Source: Steinernema hermaphroditum
Taxonomy: Eukaryota > Nematoda > Chromadorea > Rhabditida > Steinernematidae
DNA: 64,000 bases
Reading direction: 5' to 3'
Assembly: GCA_030435675.1 (NCBI GenBank)
Contig: CM059621.1
Coordinates: forward strand, 4,774,001 to 4,838,000
Below the pieces are notes generated by a model. The model was not told the origin of the DNA. It did no database searches and was given only the letters and a program-made list of their open reading frames with translations. The first letter of the stretch is position 1, and every line of letters starts with the position of its first letter. Position numbers and translations under genes: made by a program. Shown here piece after piece: positions 33,821 to 45,174 of the stretch.

Positions 33821-34449
33821 AGTTTTACATATATATACACTAGTTGTTTGCATTTAGTCTTCAGTTCATATTCCGGTATATAGATTAGCATTAAAGATTT
33901 CTGGCATTACCACAGCACACGTTCACTCTAATTCATTTTAGTGGTCTGAATGTGCATGTGAGACATGGGACATGACACACTGTACGCGAAACTGGAGCAC
34001 ATACCAAACTTATTGGGTTGTTACACTGGAAATGTCGATTTCCGTGAATCCTTACTGATATAATTACGTATATTTGACTCATGGTTTACACCTATCGAAT
34101 GGTTAGTCCGAGATTACTGTGTTTCAGCGGCGTCCTCAAATAAATGAAAAGTATAGAAGCAAAGAATATTTTTATACCTCTTCGTCTTATTTTAAAGGCT
34201 TTCCACTGATATCGTTCTGATTGGGAAGCGACAAGTGCTTTTTGAAGGGACATCATCATTTTCAGGGGTCATCGTTTGTAAAGGAGCGCAGACAATGATA
34301 AGATAGAGCGAAGAGAGTGTAATGAGAACAGCAAATATTGTAAAAATAGACGATGTTTCTCATTTGATGCATTTTCAATGGAACAACCCAATTTGTTTAC
34401 ATTCTCGTAGGATTATACCCTGCTAGCGGATCAGTTGTCAACTAGCTAT

Positions 34450-34800
34450 ACGTTTTGTAGCGAGTCACGGCTCTCACTCGTGTCGCGGTGGTGAGCGGTC
34501 GGGCCCTCCGGTCGCTCTCTGAGTGTCTGGTTGGTCAGACGGTAAACCCTGTGGCAGTTGTGACTGTTCCGGCTTCCAGAGGGAATTGGGACACCCGGAA
34601 GCCGTAGTCCCACCACCGCTGACAACAAGATGTGCGGCGCCAGGAATCCGACGCCCGACGCTGCGTCAGATGTCATCCCGAAGGTCTCTCACGCTCTGAG
34701 GACCAGCGAAGACGGAACTTCCGGACCACGGACCATCAGATGCAAGCTCAGAAGCGTCCGCTGTGCCGCAAACGATATTCCGCTGCCGCAGCTGAAGATT
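34450..34800 (+). repeat. best copy of dispersed repeat family R2
   Basis: Runs from gtgagcggtcgggccctccg through gtggcagttgtgactgttcc, cacccggaagccgtagtccc and caccgctgacaacaagatg to ccgaaggtctctcacgctct and gaagacggaacttccgg. At least five other copies lie in the window on both strands. No ORF is conserved between copies. Its start (cggtcggg...gctctctgagt) resembles the start of family R1, so the two may be related non-coding retroposons. Confidence 0.6.
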
Positions 34801-34824
34801 TGCCGATTCCCAGATGCTCGTTGA

Positions 34825-34903
34825 ACGGCTCTGGTCTCCCCGTCCATCACATTTAGCGGTAGCTATATAGTCATCATTTTCTGCAGCATGAAAATTGTGA
34901 CAA
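34825..34903 (+). pseudogene. receptor exon scrap
   Basis: 79 bp reading TALVSPSITFSGSYIVIIFC and SMKIVT, equivalent to the start of exon 4 of the receptors at 32600 and 35883. It is directly joined to R2 repeat sequence on its left and loses similarity after SMKIVT. No other exons lie beside it. Confidence 0.7.
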
Positions 34904-34913
34904 GATGCGATGT

Positions 34914-35231
34914 TTATGTTATGCGGTCCTTATTTTGAACTAGAGCGGCGTGGCGTAGAAATTCCTCTCTGATCTGGTTGATGATGTCATCGTCCAGCTT
35001 GTTGAATCCAGATCCTCCGACTTGGCCATCTAAATCAGCGCTCCCATTGATTTGCGTGGGTGTAGAAGCGGCGACGGTAGAGGACGGCAAACGCGGGGGA
35101 TTCGCCTCATGGGAGCGACTTCTGAGTTGCAACGAGCTTCGACTTGAGTGAACGACGCAGTGGAGTTCGGTAGGTCCTGAAGGAAATGTCATCTGTTCAT
35201 GTAATATACATAGTGTTAATGTCATCCACAC
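34914..35231 (-). other. unexplained ORF, doubtful
   Basis: The frame contains LDDDIINQIREEFLRHAALV and a Ser/Pro-rich stretch. A good acceptor (TTTCCTTCAG) precedes it and a donor (GTATGT) lies further upstream, but joining them gives a frame that soon stops. Not a gene I can support. Confidence 0.2.
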
Positions 35232-35882
35232 TTTACATACCTTACAACATGCCCCCGTTGTTGAAGAGACATTAATTAAAAGTCAACAATTTCTGTGAGC
35301 AATGTTTTCTATGGCATTTGAAAATATCGGCACATTTAATTTCACATAGGGAAGGAACACATGTTGTGAGAATATTTGTGGGAATCACATTGTTTTGCAA
35401 CGCTCAACAGACATCGAACTGCATTTTAAATGAGTAGGCTGTTGCCTAACCTTTAGAGAAGAATGGATGTTCTCACAGAGCCATGTTTGTCGTAGCCATC
35501 AAAACAGTAATTATCGAAACATCAATTTACTCGGCTATTGTTTCACACATTAGTATTGCCGCTTTAAATGCCGTGTCGGCGTTACTACAAAAAATTCACT
35601 TCCTTCGCGACAGGCTTGACGCCACCTGTGTTCATCCAAAACGCGAAAAACCGACGACGAGGTATTCAATAATGTTGCTTTGTTACGATTTTCAATACGA
35701 GAAGGGTTTGAAAAACATCAAACGTAAAACAGAAAGGAATTAACCGCGCCTTGTCCATTCCACGGCATATAGTCTGGATGTTCGGATTCAAATACAGCTT
35801 TGCCCAATAGGAATGTCCCACATTTCACCGATTCGATTTCGACCATTTCCGATCTGTTCAGGTGTTTTAAGGTTCACCACCA

Positions 35883-37069
35883 ATGACTACGTTGCTTCTT
35901 CTCGGATGTGCCATTAATAATGGCCTGGCCGGCATCATCTCATTAATACTGAATTCTCTGTTATTTTTTATAATATGGTTCCGGTCGATATCAGATTTGA
36001 AGAACTATCGGATCTTCTTCCTAATCAACAACATGATCGACTTCGTTTTCACTATAGTTTTCTTACTGACCAATTTGGTGAGGAATATAATAAACTCGTT
36101 GGCTATCAAGCGCTTTTCAGCTTTTTGTCTCTGAAAATAGCGATGTTGTTTTCGTAGCAAGTGGTCCAATCACGCAGCTTGGACCAACTACCACATATGT
36201 ATTCATTCTCTTTCAAATGTTTTTCTATCCCTTCGTTATAATGATCATTCCGTGCACATACGTTTATCGTTATTTGCTAATGTGTAGGTCAGTCTACCTT
36301 CATCATTAGCACAGATGGAGCAAATTCACCCTTTGTAGGAACATCAAGCTGGGAAAGCCGAAGATCTTCCTTATGTTCTTCGTGGCTTTCATCCTAATGC
36401 AACCGTTTATGATATCCACAATCCATTTTCATTTCACAACCCCAGAACACAAAGAGATTTATGAGAACATGATACGGACTGTCTTGGAATTTGAAAGTCC
36501 TGAGAACAACTACTACATTGGAGGTCGGATGGTAAGACACCGGCACATACCACTACGGAAACGTTCCCTTTGAAGGCCAATGTTGACTTCCGGACGGCTC
36601 TGGTCTCCGCGTCGATCACTTTTACCGGGAGCTATATAGTCATCATTTTATGCAGCATGAAAATTGTGACAACGTTAAATAGCCAAAGCCATTTCCTAAG
36701 CCCCACGTCTCGGATGCTGCAGAAGCAACTTACAACGGTCTTGCTCATTGAGGTCAGTCACATCTATTTATCAGTTTTACGAGGAATGGTCCAGTCCATA
36801 CTTCCACTTTTCATTTTCGTTATCCCTATGATGTTTCTGATCGCCGACACTGCTTTTGGGATCAACTTCGGAAAATTAAATACGATCCTGTTTTGTAAGT
36901 GAAGGGATCGGTAGCACAGATGAGTTTATATGTTTCAGCTATTATTGAATGGGTGCCCGCGTGTGATTCTGCAATCACTTTGTTCTGTGTCAGGCCCTAC
37001 AGACGAGGTGTTAAGAGACTCTTCATGATTGGGAAGACCTCCAGTGTAGAAGCGTCGTCACATCACTGA
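35883..37069 (+). CDS. Str-superfamily chemosensory GPCR, intact (320 aa, 6 exons)
   Basis: Exons 35883-36077, 36121-36287, 36339-36531, 36576-36752, 36795-36894 and 36939-37069. Their lengths 195, 167, 193, 177 and 100 equal those of the gene at 32600, and only the last exon differs by three bases. The protein shows NSLLFFIIWF, SDLKNYRIFFL, SPTSRMLQKQLTTVLLIE, ILPLFIFVIP and RPYRRGVKRLF. Tandem duplicate with close similarity, including about 300 bp of upstream sequence shared with 31330-31640. The acceptor of exon 4 is an unusual TTTGAAG. Confidence 0.82.
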
Positions 37070-37280
37070 CAGTTCAATTGTTTTCTTTCACGACTTTATT
37101 TAATGAATCAAAGGCGTCATCCCATGCTTTATTCTTATTTACTTCTTCTTCGCAGCGCACGACGTCGGAGTTGAAGGCAGCTGTCCTATCTTGCGAGGCT
37201 CGGGTGGTCGGGTGGTGATGAATATTGTCACGGCGGGATCCGGGGCGTAAAGCACGAATGATTTATTGAACGGGGCCGCG

Positions 37281-37392
37281 ATTAGTGCCTTGACAAGGCT
37301 ATTTGATAGGGAAAGAACGAATTCGACGAGCTGGGTCAAAGGGGAAGGAGAGTTGTCAATTCCCTATCAAATAGCCTTGTCAAGGCACTAAT
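37281..37392. repeat. perfect 33-bp inverted repeat
   Basis: 37281-37313 (attagtgccttgacaaggct...) is repeated exactly, inverted, at 37360-37392 with a 46-bp spacer. The rest of the neighbourhood shows no further symmetry. Confidence 0.85.
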
Positions 37393-37539
37393 TGTTGTCC
37401 TCCTATGTCTAGCCCTTCTGGCTTTCTGTCGTCGGTGAACCTCGTCTCCCCCCGGGAGTGTCACCAGAAGTGTTGTCTTTGGCGCCGCCATCGGCGCCTG
37501 CACTTTCGGCCCTCTTCTTGGTGAGATGTGATTCGGCTT

Positions 37540-37740
37540 ACGCTCCGCGCCAGGCACGATGGATTGTAACGGCGTGGTCATTGGGCGATCACAAGTTTAC
37601 GAAGCTCACTGGTGTTCCAGGCCTTCTGAGAAGCGCCGCTTCTCGGCTTTCTAAGAAGCTGATCCCGGGATCCCGTTCCATTCGCTGTGCCCCACCGCCG
37701 CGCCCGGACTTGATTCACCTCTTCGCCACTTCCATGCCCG
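37540..37740 (-). repeat. inverted R1 repeat copy
   Basis: Contains ggtgttccaggccttctgag and related R1 words; an inverted R2 copy follows at about 38030-38180. Confidence 0.5.
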
Positions 37741-38430
37741 CAGAAATTAATAGCCGTTTTTCATTTGGATATGGTACTCTGTGCACAAAGACAAAACATA
37801 AGCGACGACTAAGGTGTGATGTTTAGCGTTTCATGCTCTGTGTGACGATCGTTGTGAGAGTAACGGCGACCAAGAACGACGGATCTTTTTGGGCAAACCT
37901 CGGAGAGAGCGAGTGGACGACCCGACCGATGAAAGACATATGCCTTGCATAACAGTAGTAGAAAAGGCGTTCGCGGCAAAGAGGTGACTTCGGAATCCGC
38001 ATCTGCTTCGAAGAGATGGGTCCGGAAGTTGCTTCTTCGGTGGCGTCATCAGAGCATCGGCTTTAAGAATGACTGCTCACGCGGCCGGATCAGATCCTGG
38101 CGTCCGATATCTTGTTGTCGGTGGTTATGGGACCACGGCTTTCGGGTATCCCAATTCCCTCTGAATGCCGGAACACTCACACATACTTTTGCGTTAACTT
38201 TGCTTGTAACGTCAAGGCTACATATACATGATCTCTGCAACGCCATGTCAAACACCACAAGCCAAGCGGATGCCGATGTTGGAATAACAATAACTGCTGT
38301 TCAGCGAAGAGCTCAGTGGCCAAGCCTTTGGTGCAAATTACTTTCCCAAACTCTAGTAAACAGGAAAGAAACATGCACGCGAGACATGTACCTCTCAGTT
38401 GAAAACCGGCCACTTTGATCAGTCGACCAG

Positions 38431-38640
38431 ATGAACACGTTTTTGGCGTGCGGTGTCATTTTTCTCGTTGTCCTTTGCTCTCCCTCCGTCGCTGATTCTG
38501 ACGGACATAGTGCTGAACATATTATTGATTATAGTAGTTTTAATTGAGATGCTCTAATGAGAATTTCAGCGAGCATTTAATGTTTAAAAGCGGTGGCGGA
38601 GAAAAAGGCCATTTGGAGTTGTAGCCATAAAAGCAAAAGA
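38431..38640 (+). pseudogene. degenerate Gly-rich secreted peptide gene
   Basis: The ATG at 38431 opens a signal peptide MNTFLACGVIFLVVLCSPS and the spacer SAEHII, closely like MYKFLTCSVIFLAILCS and HAEHIL in the intact gene 420 bp downstream. The frame ends at TGA 38545-38547. After a plausible acceptor (GAATTTCAG) the words EHLMFKSGGG mirror DHLISKRRGGG of the neighbour, but no donor gives the right phase, the KR site is lost, and the Gly/Tyr tail is missing. A truncated tandem duplicate. Confidence 0.65.
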
Positions 38641-38849
38641 ATGATATTTGCAAAATCAGTATTCTATGTCAGTGGTGAAAACATTTCAATAACATGACAT
38701 TCACGCTACTCAGCGAAGATTTCATCTGTTTGCTGTCCAACCCCCAATCCAACGGAATTGGCCAAACTATAGTAACTCAGAGGTAAACATGTTTCCAAAA
38801 CATGTGCCTATAAGTAGACAGTCGTCCTGTTTGATCAGTTGCCCGAACA

Positions 38850-41371
38850 ATGTACAAGTTTTTGACTTGCTCTGTTATTTTTCTTGCTATCCTTTGCTCT
38901 TTCGTTGCTGCTTATTCAGACCATCATGCTGAACATATCTTGACTAACTCCATCAAAGTCAATTCTTCCGAAGGCCCCGATGACTACTTTGACGACCACC
39001 ATGAGAGATACAACGACACTATTAGTGCGAACGAGACTCGAAGAGAGTTAGTTCGTATTCATTTAATCCTATTTGAATGACACATTTAGTGATCACCTGA
39101 TTTCTAAACGACGTGGAGGAGGAGGCGGAGGAGGAAGAGGAGGAGGAGGAGGAGGAGGCCGTGGCGGAGGCTATGGTGGCTTTCGCGGCGGAGGAGGAGG
39201 CTTTCGTGGAGGATATGGTGGTTTTCGCGGCGGGTTTGGCGGATTCGGCTTCTGGAGAGGATATGGCGGCTATGGAGGCTATGGAGGGTACGGCTATGGC
39301 GGGTATGGCTATGGAAGCTACGGTTACGGTTACGGCTACGGCTACGGCTACGGCTACGGCTACGGCTATGGCGACTACGGTAAGGTTGTCGAATCGAATT
39401 GAATCGAATAATTCGTGTTTTTACGAATATCGAATCGAATATTCAAAGTTCGAAGATTCTCGAATATCGGAATTAGTAACATTTTTTTTTACTTTCACCA
39501 TTTGAAAAAGTGGCCAAAATAACGATATTTGACGCACAATGCGCGGAGTTCGGTTTTGGAGAATAAGGAAAAAAGCTTGCATTTTTAAAAATGGACCTAT
39601 TTGGCTGTCCAAAAATGATACGTCCACCCAATGAAAAATCCGTTGTTTCTATGTTCTTTGCGTTTTTTCTGTTATTCATAATTCTATCGTGGTGGATATA
39701 TAGTCATTGACGGCTGCCACTGTCATCATTGCTTCAAAAAGCCCCATTGCGTAGACCTCCAAGCGCTTGCAAAACGCAGTACTGCTTCTCACGATCAGAG
39801 TAAAAAAGCGCACACGCAAAATGGGCTAGACCGTATGGAAAATGAATTCAGAACTTTACAAAATTTCAAATGGAGACCGTCAGAAGTATTAGGATACCAG
39901 TGAAGTTGTCAAGGCTACAGGGCTTGTCGTTCGGGTCCGCTTTAAATCCATAGGTCGCCAATTCGTGGCTATGTCTTGAGTGCATGACTTAATTTCGGGC
40001 CGCTGTGTTTTGACTCATCAGCCCACCGTCCCGCTACACTCCAGCCCTGATCGGCGCGTATCACTTTGGGTGGTCCACGGCGTTGTCAAACGATTCTACA
40101 ATACAGGAAGGATCGCGGACAGCCGAATAAGTGAAGACCGAGAACTGCCCGAACACCAAGGACCAGAGAAGCCATTCGGAACAAGATCAAGCACAATTTG
40201 GCCAGATTCATGAGAAAACTGGCCAAGGAGCACGGAGTCAGTGGGGGATCGGACAGGAAATTAGTGAAAGAAGGTCTGGGACTCTACCCTTAAAAGCTGG
40301 CATGCGGAGAACTTCTGGATGATCCAATAAAGACCGCAAGACTAAAGAAGTATTGGAAGATGAAGGCTGGCGGGAGGCTCCAGAGCATTATGTTCTCGGA
40401 TGAAAAAATTTTCACCATCGAGCCGCTGCGAAACACACAGAATCACCGTGAACGTCCTGCAAAAGGCTGTCCCCGCGTCGTCATCGTCGAACAGACCATT
40501 TCCCAAAGTGCATCACGGTTTGCGCCAGGATTTATGAACTTGGAAACCAAGAGCAGGACTGGGCGGCTGCCCATGGAGCCAAGGACACCCTTTTCTGGTT
40601 GACAGCCAACCAGGAGAACGAAGGATGTTTGACCATCGCACTCCCCGGATCTCAACTCCCTCGACTTCGCGGTTTGGTCAATCCGGGTCAAGCAAAAAGT
40701 CTACGCTATAAACTACGCTACAGTAGATTCCCTGAAGCGCGCTCTAAAGGCCACTTGGAAGGAAATTAGGCCGAAAGTCACCGCGAGAATGTCACCGCGT
40801 AAAGTGTCAAAGAGGGTGTTTAGAACAGACCTGAAGCCTTTTGTCCAGAATTTTCTGCTCTTTCATTTGATTGTGAATTCGTTTTGTTTTCATGTCGTGA
40901 TCGAAAAGTTCTGAGCACTTTTTCAATTTACAGTCACCAATTTGATAATTCATAAACGTCGTTTACAAATGCTTTGTCGGAGCTCTGTGTCTGGGACTCA
41001 AATGTCCGGGATTCAAGTTTTCGGGACTAAAGTGTCTGAGACTCAAATGTCTCAACTACCTTGTAAAACGCTGAAAAACCTCCGGCCGTAGCGGTGCTTG
41101 AAGAAGACCTTAAATATGGCTTCAAAATTCCCGAAAAATTCCAAATTATATGCGATTCGATTCGAAGCCTTCGAATATATTCGACTAATTTCGTTATTCG
41201 ACAATTTTATAACTATTCGCCTTTAACTTTAACTATTTAACTTTTTAACTTTAACTAACCCTAGGCTACGGTTATGGCTATGGCTATGGATACGGATATG
41301 GTTACGGCTATGGATACGGATACGGATACGGTTACGGTTACGGTTATGGATATGGGTATCGTCGGCGATGA
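38850..41371 (+). CDS. Gly/Tyr-rich secreted peptide, antimicrobial-like, with a transposon-filled intron (197 aa, 3 exons)
   Basis: Exon 1 (38850-39046) codes a signal peptide MYKFLTCSVIFLAILCSFVAA and an acidic, His-containing spacer. Exon 2 (39090-39379) codes HLISKRR, a poly-Gly/Arg block, GGFRGG repeats, then GYG repeats. Exon 3 (41265-41371) continues GYGYG for about 30 residues and ends YRRR. Phase is kept at both junctions (GG|GC split alike), and exon 3 is pure GY coding, so the 1,885-bp intron is real although it holds a dead Tc1/mariner transposase. TATAAGTA at 38809-38816 is a possible TATA box. The mature product after KRR would be a long cationic aromatic Gly-rich peptide, probably epidermal or cuticular. 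Confidence 0.75.
39380..41264 (+). mobile_element. transposon-derived intron
   Basis: Begins GTAAGGTTGTCGAATCGAAT and ends TAACCCTAG. The start, an internal block near 41080-41145 (cctccggccgtagcggtgct) and tcgaat-rich ends are shared with the intron at 62319-63127 of a related gene. The termini are inverted in the better-preserved copy there. Confidence 0.65.
39990..40890 (+). pseudogene. degenerate Tc1/mariner-superfamily transposase
   Basis: Spread over shifted frames are IMFSDEKIFTIE (second block of the DDE domain), PSHSPDLNSLDFAVWSI (third catalytic region) and SLKRALKATWKEIRPKV with a Phe-rich end. These are the order and spacing of nematode Tc1/mariner-type transposases. Multiple frameshifts and stops; inactive. 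It sits inside the intron of the Gly/Tyr-rich gene. Confidence 0.7.
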
Positions 41372-41815
41372 GAAATTCGAACCCCTTCCTTGCAATGTAT
41401 TCGTTGAAGTTAACCGAACAGTAAGATGCAGTATGACTACAGGGTGCAAAATACAGCAACATGTAAAAATCGGCTGAACACGCGGTATTCTTTTTCGAAA
41501 TGCGACCAATTTATGCTGTAAGTGAAGCTACGACACTCACGGATGAGGCGTGACAGCAACTTGCTGAAGTCGGCGAGCTGGCGAAGGCTCTTACAACACA
41601 AACAAGTTTCTTGCTCGCACCACTCCTCAATTACGAACTGGATTTTGCCCTAAAACATCACACTGGATCCGATCCAGATCAGAAAGGCAACAAGGCTAAT
41701 AACTCAGTCGATTGTTTCGAATAAAAACCGCGGCGCTATTATCAAACAGTTACCGGAAAGGGGGCAGCGTTATCGGAATGGCAGGTGCGTTGCCGGAATA
41801 GTCACCCTTGCCTAT

Positions 41816-42126
41816 AGCCAACTAGGCTTTATACAAGAATTGTGTACATAATTTTGGTACGGGTCTAACATCCAGAGGCTTCGCTAAGGCAAACCCCGAC
41901 TTGGCTTAGGCTCCGGCTTAGGACTATGCCTATGGATTTTAATCGAGCCCTGTAGTTTTATAAATCTAAGCGAAGTCGGGGTTTGCCTGAGCGAAGCCTG
42001 GATGTTAGAAATACAGAAAAAAGTGAATACAGAGCTCGCCAGCCAAGGTTTTGTTGTTATAAATTCGTTTGCTCGTAATCTGTAATTTAATTATGTACAC
42101 AATTCTTGTATAGAGCCTAGTTAGCT
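41816..42126. mobile_element. nested palindromic element (about 310 bp)
   Basis: Outer arms gccaactaggctttatacaa... (41816-41855) and ...ttgtatagagcctagttagc (42090-42126) are inverted copies. Inside, ctaacatccagaggcttcgc... (41867 on) pairs with ...gcgaagcctggatgttag (to 42012). The centre carries the taagcc / gcctatggattttaa words also seen at 16130-16290, 39900-39965 and 51150-51215. Confidence 0.6.
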
Positions 42127-42599
42127 ACAGGTAAGTCTTTTTAACAAGAAAGCGAGAGAGAACCAAAACATGATTGTCGCAACATGTCGTGGTAAAGGTA
42201 AGGTAAAGTAAGGTAAGGCACGCCGTACCCGCTTTCTTCTGTGCACACTCTGTGTAGTGTACCCACCATTAAATAAGTGTACCCATCGGTAACTTTTATT
42301 GCCGTTTACGGTCAACGTCTGTGGTCAACATCAATAGCCGAGTCTAGACTTGCATACACATCTTCGCTTGTTTGTTGTTAATGACGATTAGTTAGTAGAG
42401 ATAACCCCAATAACTTGAAATACATAGAAAATCACGCCTTGTTTGACTCTTATTATAAGGATTGCGGCGACCAAAAAGCGCTTTTACGCAGAGTGTCCTG
42501 AGCTACGAAACCTCAGAAATAGCTGGCATCTGTATGCATAACAAATACAAAAGTGTTCAGGAGAGCACAATAATGGTTTTCATGATTGTGTTAATGCTT

Positions 42600-43270
42600 A
42601 CCTCCACCACCGATGAAAACAAGATGTCCGATGCCAGCAATTCTGCAGCGTGAGAAGTCACCTCGAAGGCTGCCGACGTTCTGACGACACCACCAAAAGA
42701 GAATATGTGGGTTCCGGACCAAAAACCTGTTTCTATGAAGCAGATAGACCTCGGAAATTGCCTTAAAAATGCATTGTGTTTGCTAATGCTACGCGCGCGC
42801 ATTAGTTGACACCTTTAAACTGCATCTGCCCTTCTGTTTCCCTGCCCCATTAAATTGTTATTCAAATAGTAAGAGCAAGTTGTGTTTTGCGATTTGCACC
42901 CTACTTATCGCATGATATGATATCGCTGAATCCACTGAAAACAAAATGTACGACGCTTGACATCCAGTTGCAAGAAGTCACCCTGAAGGTCGCCGACGCT
43001 CTGAGAACGCCGTAACCAGAGAAGACGCATCTTCCGTACCACGGACTCATCCCTCCGAAGTAGATGTGAGCTTCGAAGCCACCTTTATGCCCCAAACTCC
43101 CTTCAACTCTGTCTAATAAAGTGCATGGTGCGTGTCAATTCTACACGCGGTAGTTGCACACTTTCGGTCAAACGCACTTCTGTTTCCCTACCCCGTTAAA
43201 TTGTTATTCAAATCGTAGGGTTAAGTTGTGTTTTGCTGTTTGCACCCTGCTTATCGCATGTGAGACAATT
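42600..43270 (+). repeat. tandem duplication of an R2-bearing unit (about 340 bp)
   Basis: Unit 1 (about 42600-42925) and unit 2 (about 42926-43270) both contain the R2 words gaaaacaa(g/a)atgt and gaaggtcgccgacg, and then a shared stretch of about 90 bp (ttctgtttccctgcccc, ttaaattgttattcaaat, gcaccctacttatcgcatg). Confidence 0.6.
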
Positions 43271-43390
43271 TGCTTAAAAATATCATGGATAACACAAAAT
43301 TTTCTTTTTTTGTGGCAAATCTTCTTTGTTTAGTGAGACAAAAGATTTTTATAATTGCTCTGTTTTGCACAAAGTGCGAACGTCTACAGA

Positions 43391-43397
43391 TATAAAG
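43391..43397 (+). promoter_or_regulatory. TATA box of the receptor gene at 43483
   Basis: TATAAAG, 92 bp upstream of the ATG. The paralogues have ATAAAAG at 46191-46197 and TATAAAA at 49290-49296, about 50-60 bp before their ATGs. Confidence 0.4.
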
Positions 43398-43482
43398 TGG
43401 ATCCTGCATGGAGAACTTACTATTCAATAGACCGCCGTCTTCTCCATTCTCTCCTTTGAATCCTTCCCGATATCACCGAGTA

Positions 43483-44790
43483 ATGGCAACGAACGAAACC
43501 TTTGTTTTCGGATCAGAGCTGTTGGGTAGAGATTCCGCAACCGGCACCGATCGGATTGTCGGCGTTGTCATCCTACTTGTAAGTATATCATCAGAGTCAT
43601 TCAGTGAATCGGGTTTAGCTGTCTCTTGCCGCCATAATTCTCGGCTCTTTCAATATATATTTAATAAAGAGATTAAAAATCTTTCACAATGCATTTGGTT
43701 GGTTCTGGACCAGTCGAACTGTTGGAGAAATTGGAAGTAACTTTGTCCATGTAGTTTACTCAGGTCCCATGACTATTTTGTAAGTACCTATTCTAATAAC
43801 ACTGTAACACAGTTAAAATGCCTTTAGACAGCCGACGATCATATCTCCAAGCATGGGAATAGCTGCATTCATAATCGGCTACTTCTTTGCCTGCCACGCG
43901 TGTGTCATGCACCAAGTGGTCTCTGTTAATCGCATGGTAGCCGTCTGCTTTCCAATCAGATACCGCTTCATCTTTACAAAGAGGATCTGCAAGCTTCTTA
44001 TCGCCATTTGCTGGATCGAAATCGTCTTCGTAATCCTCTCCTACCTGGGTAATCAAATCATAGAAACAAGACTCTAAAACCTGTTGTAGTGATCCCATGC
44101 CAAATGGTCGGCTACAGCCCGACGCTCTACGAGTACGTCTTTGTCAAATGCGAGCCAATGGAAAGGGACTTCTCCTACGTTGGTACGGCAGTCAACCGAT
44201 TCTGTTTCTGTGTCTGCTTCGCTACCGTAATCTCCGATTTTATAACACTTATGAAAATCATTCAAATCAAGGTAGACCATGTAGCAGAGCATAGGCATGA
44301 CTTCCATATTTTCCAGAGAAGTGGAGTACAAACAAAAATCTTCAAACAGGACGTTCGATTTTTCTGTCAGGTAGCAATCACCCGTCACATTCTGTTCAAC
44401 CGTATAATATTCAGACGTCAATTCAAAACATTACAATGATGATCGCACTGACTATGGTCGTCGTCGTTAATAACAAAAGATCCTCTAGCGGTGTTCTGAT
44501 GCAGATCTTCGCTTTCGACACTTTGATACTTACCCACGTGAACAATGCGTACGCTTTTCCGTGCAACCGTTTAGACAAAACATGCGTCATTTAGACTTGC
44601 TCTCATTCTATTCAACCCCGAAGTCCGAGCGCATATCAGTGGAAAGCCAAGTCCGCCGACGGTCGAGGACTCTCACAAAGTCACTCGAAAGCAGACGGCA
44701 GAGTGGGCGGCGCAGATGGCAAAAGTAGTGTCACGTGATAGTCAACGAAACGCTTCTGCAACGTCAGATAAGATATGTAGTTCCTCCTAG
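43483..44790 (+). CDS. srx-like chemosensory GPCR, intact (347 aa, 7 exons)
   Basis: Exons 43483-43578, 43619-43779, 43828-44048, 44090-44271, 44317-44370, 44415-44548 and 44595-44790 join in phase. Start MATNETFVFGSELLGRD. Helix 3 end: CVMHQVVSVNRMVAVCFPIRY. Loop 2: YSPTLYEYVFVKCEPMERDF. Helix 6 lead-in: KQDVRFFCQTSIQN. After helix 7: FNPEVRAHISGK, and a longer Ser/Lys-rich tail than in its sisters. First of three tandem copies on the plus strand, with a fourth on the minus strand at 13958-15192. Confidence 0.82.
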
Positions 44791-45174
44791 CTGGTTGAAT
44801 TTACTATGTGCGAACGTAAATATTTTGTTTGAAGATGGTATCGGAAAGAGGCAGTATCAACCCTAATATTCGTTTACACAGGGTGGCGCAAAATTTCTGT
44901 CACAACAAGAATCGGTCACATCTCAAAACCGTCCGCGTATTAAAGGAACAACGTGTATATCAAGTGAAAGAGCGACAAAAACCGCATAGCAAGTCAAAGA
45001 TACTCTTGACCGCCTTCTACCTGTAAAGCAAAACCTCTCAAGTTGGGAGTCCCAACGAGGGAGACATCGATAGCGCTGTGGGTGGCAAGATTGTTGCTCT
45101 TAGAATCGTTATTGTTCACCTCTAACTCTGTAAGCAGATGGATAGCCTAGCCTTTCGGGTGGTCTTTCTGTTGT

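Noticed and set aside
34914..35231. 105-residue minus-strand ORF with a helical stretch
   Set aside because: Nearby splice sites do not join it to a start codon in frame, and no homologue is recognised.
39113..39505. 130-residue Glu/Ala-rich ORF
   Set aside because: Off-frame shadow of the Gly/Tyr-rich exon; repeats in the DNA create long open frames in other registers.
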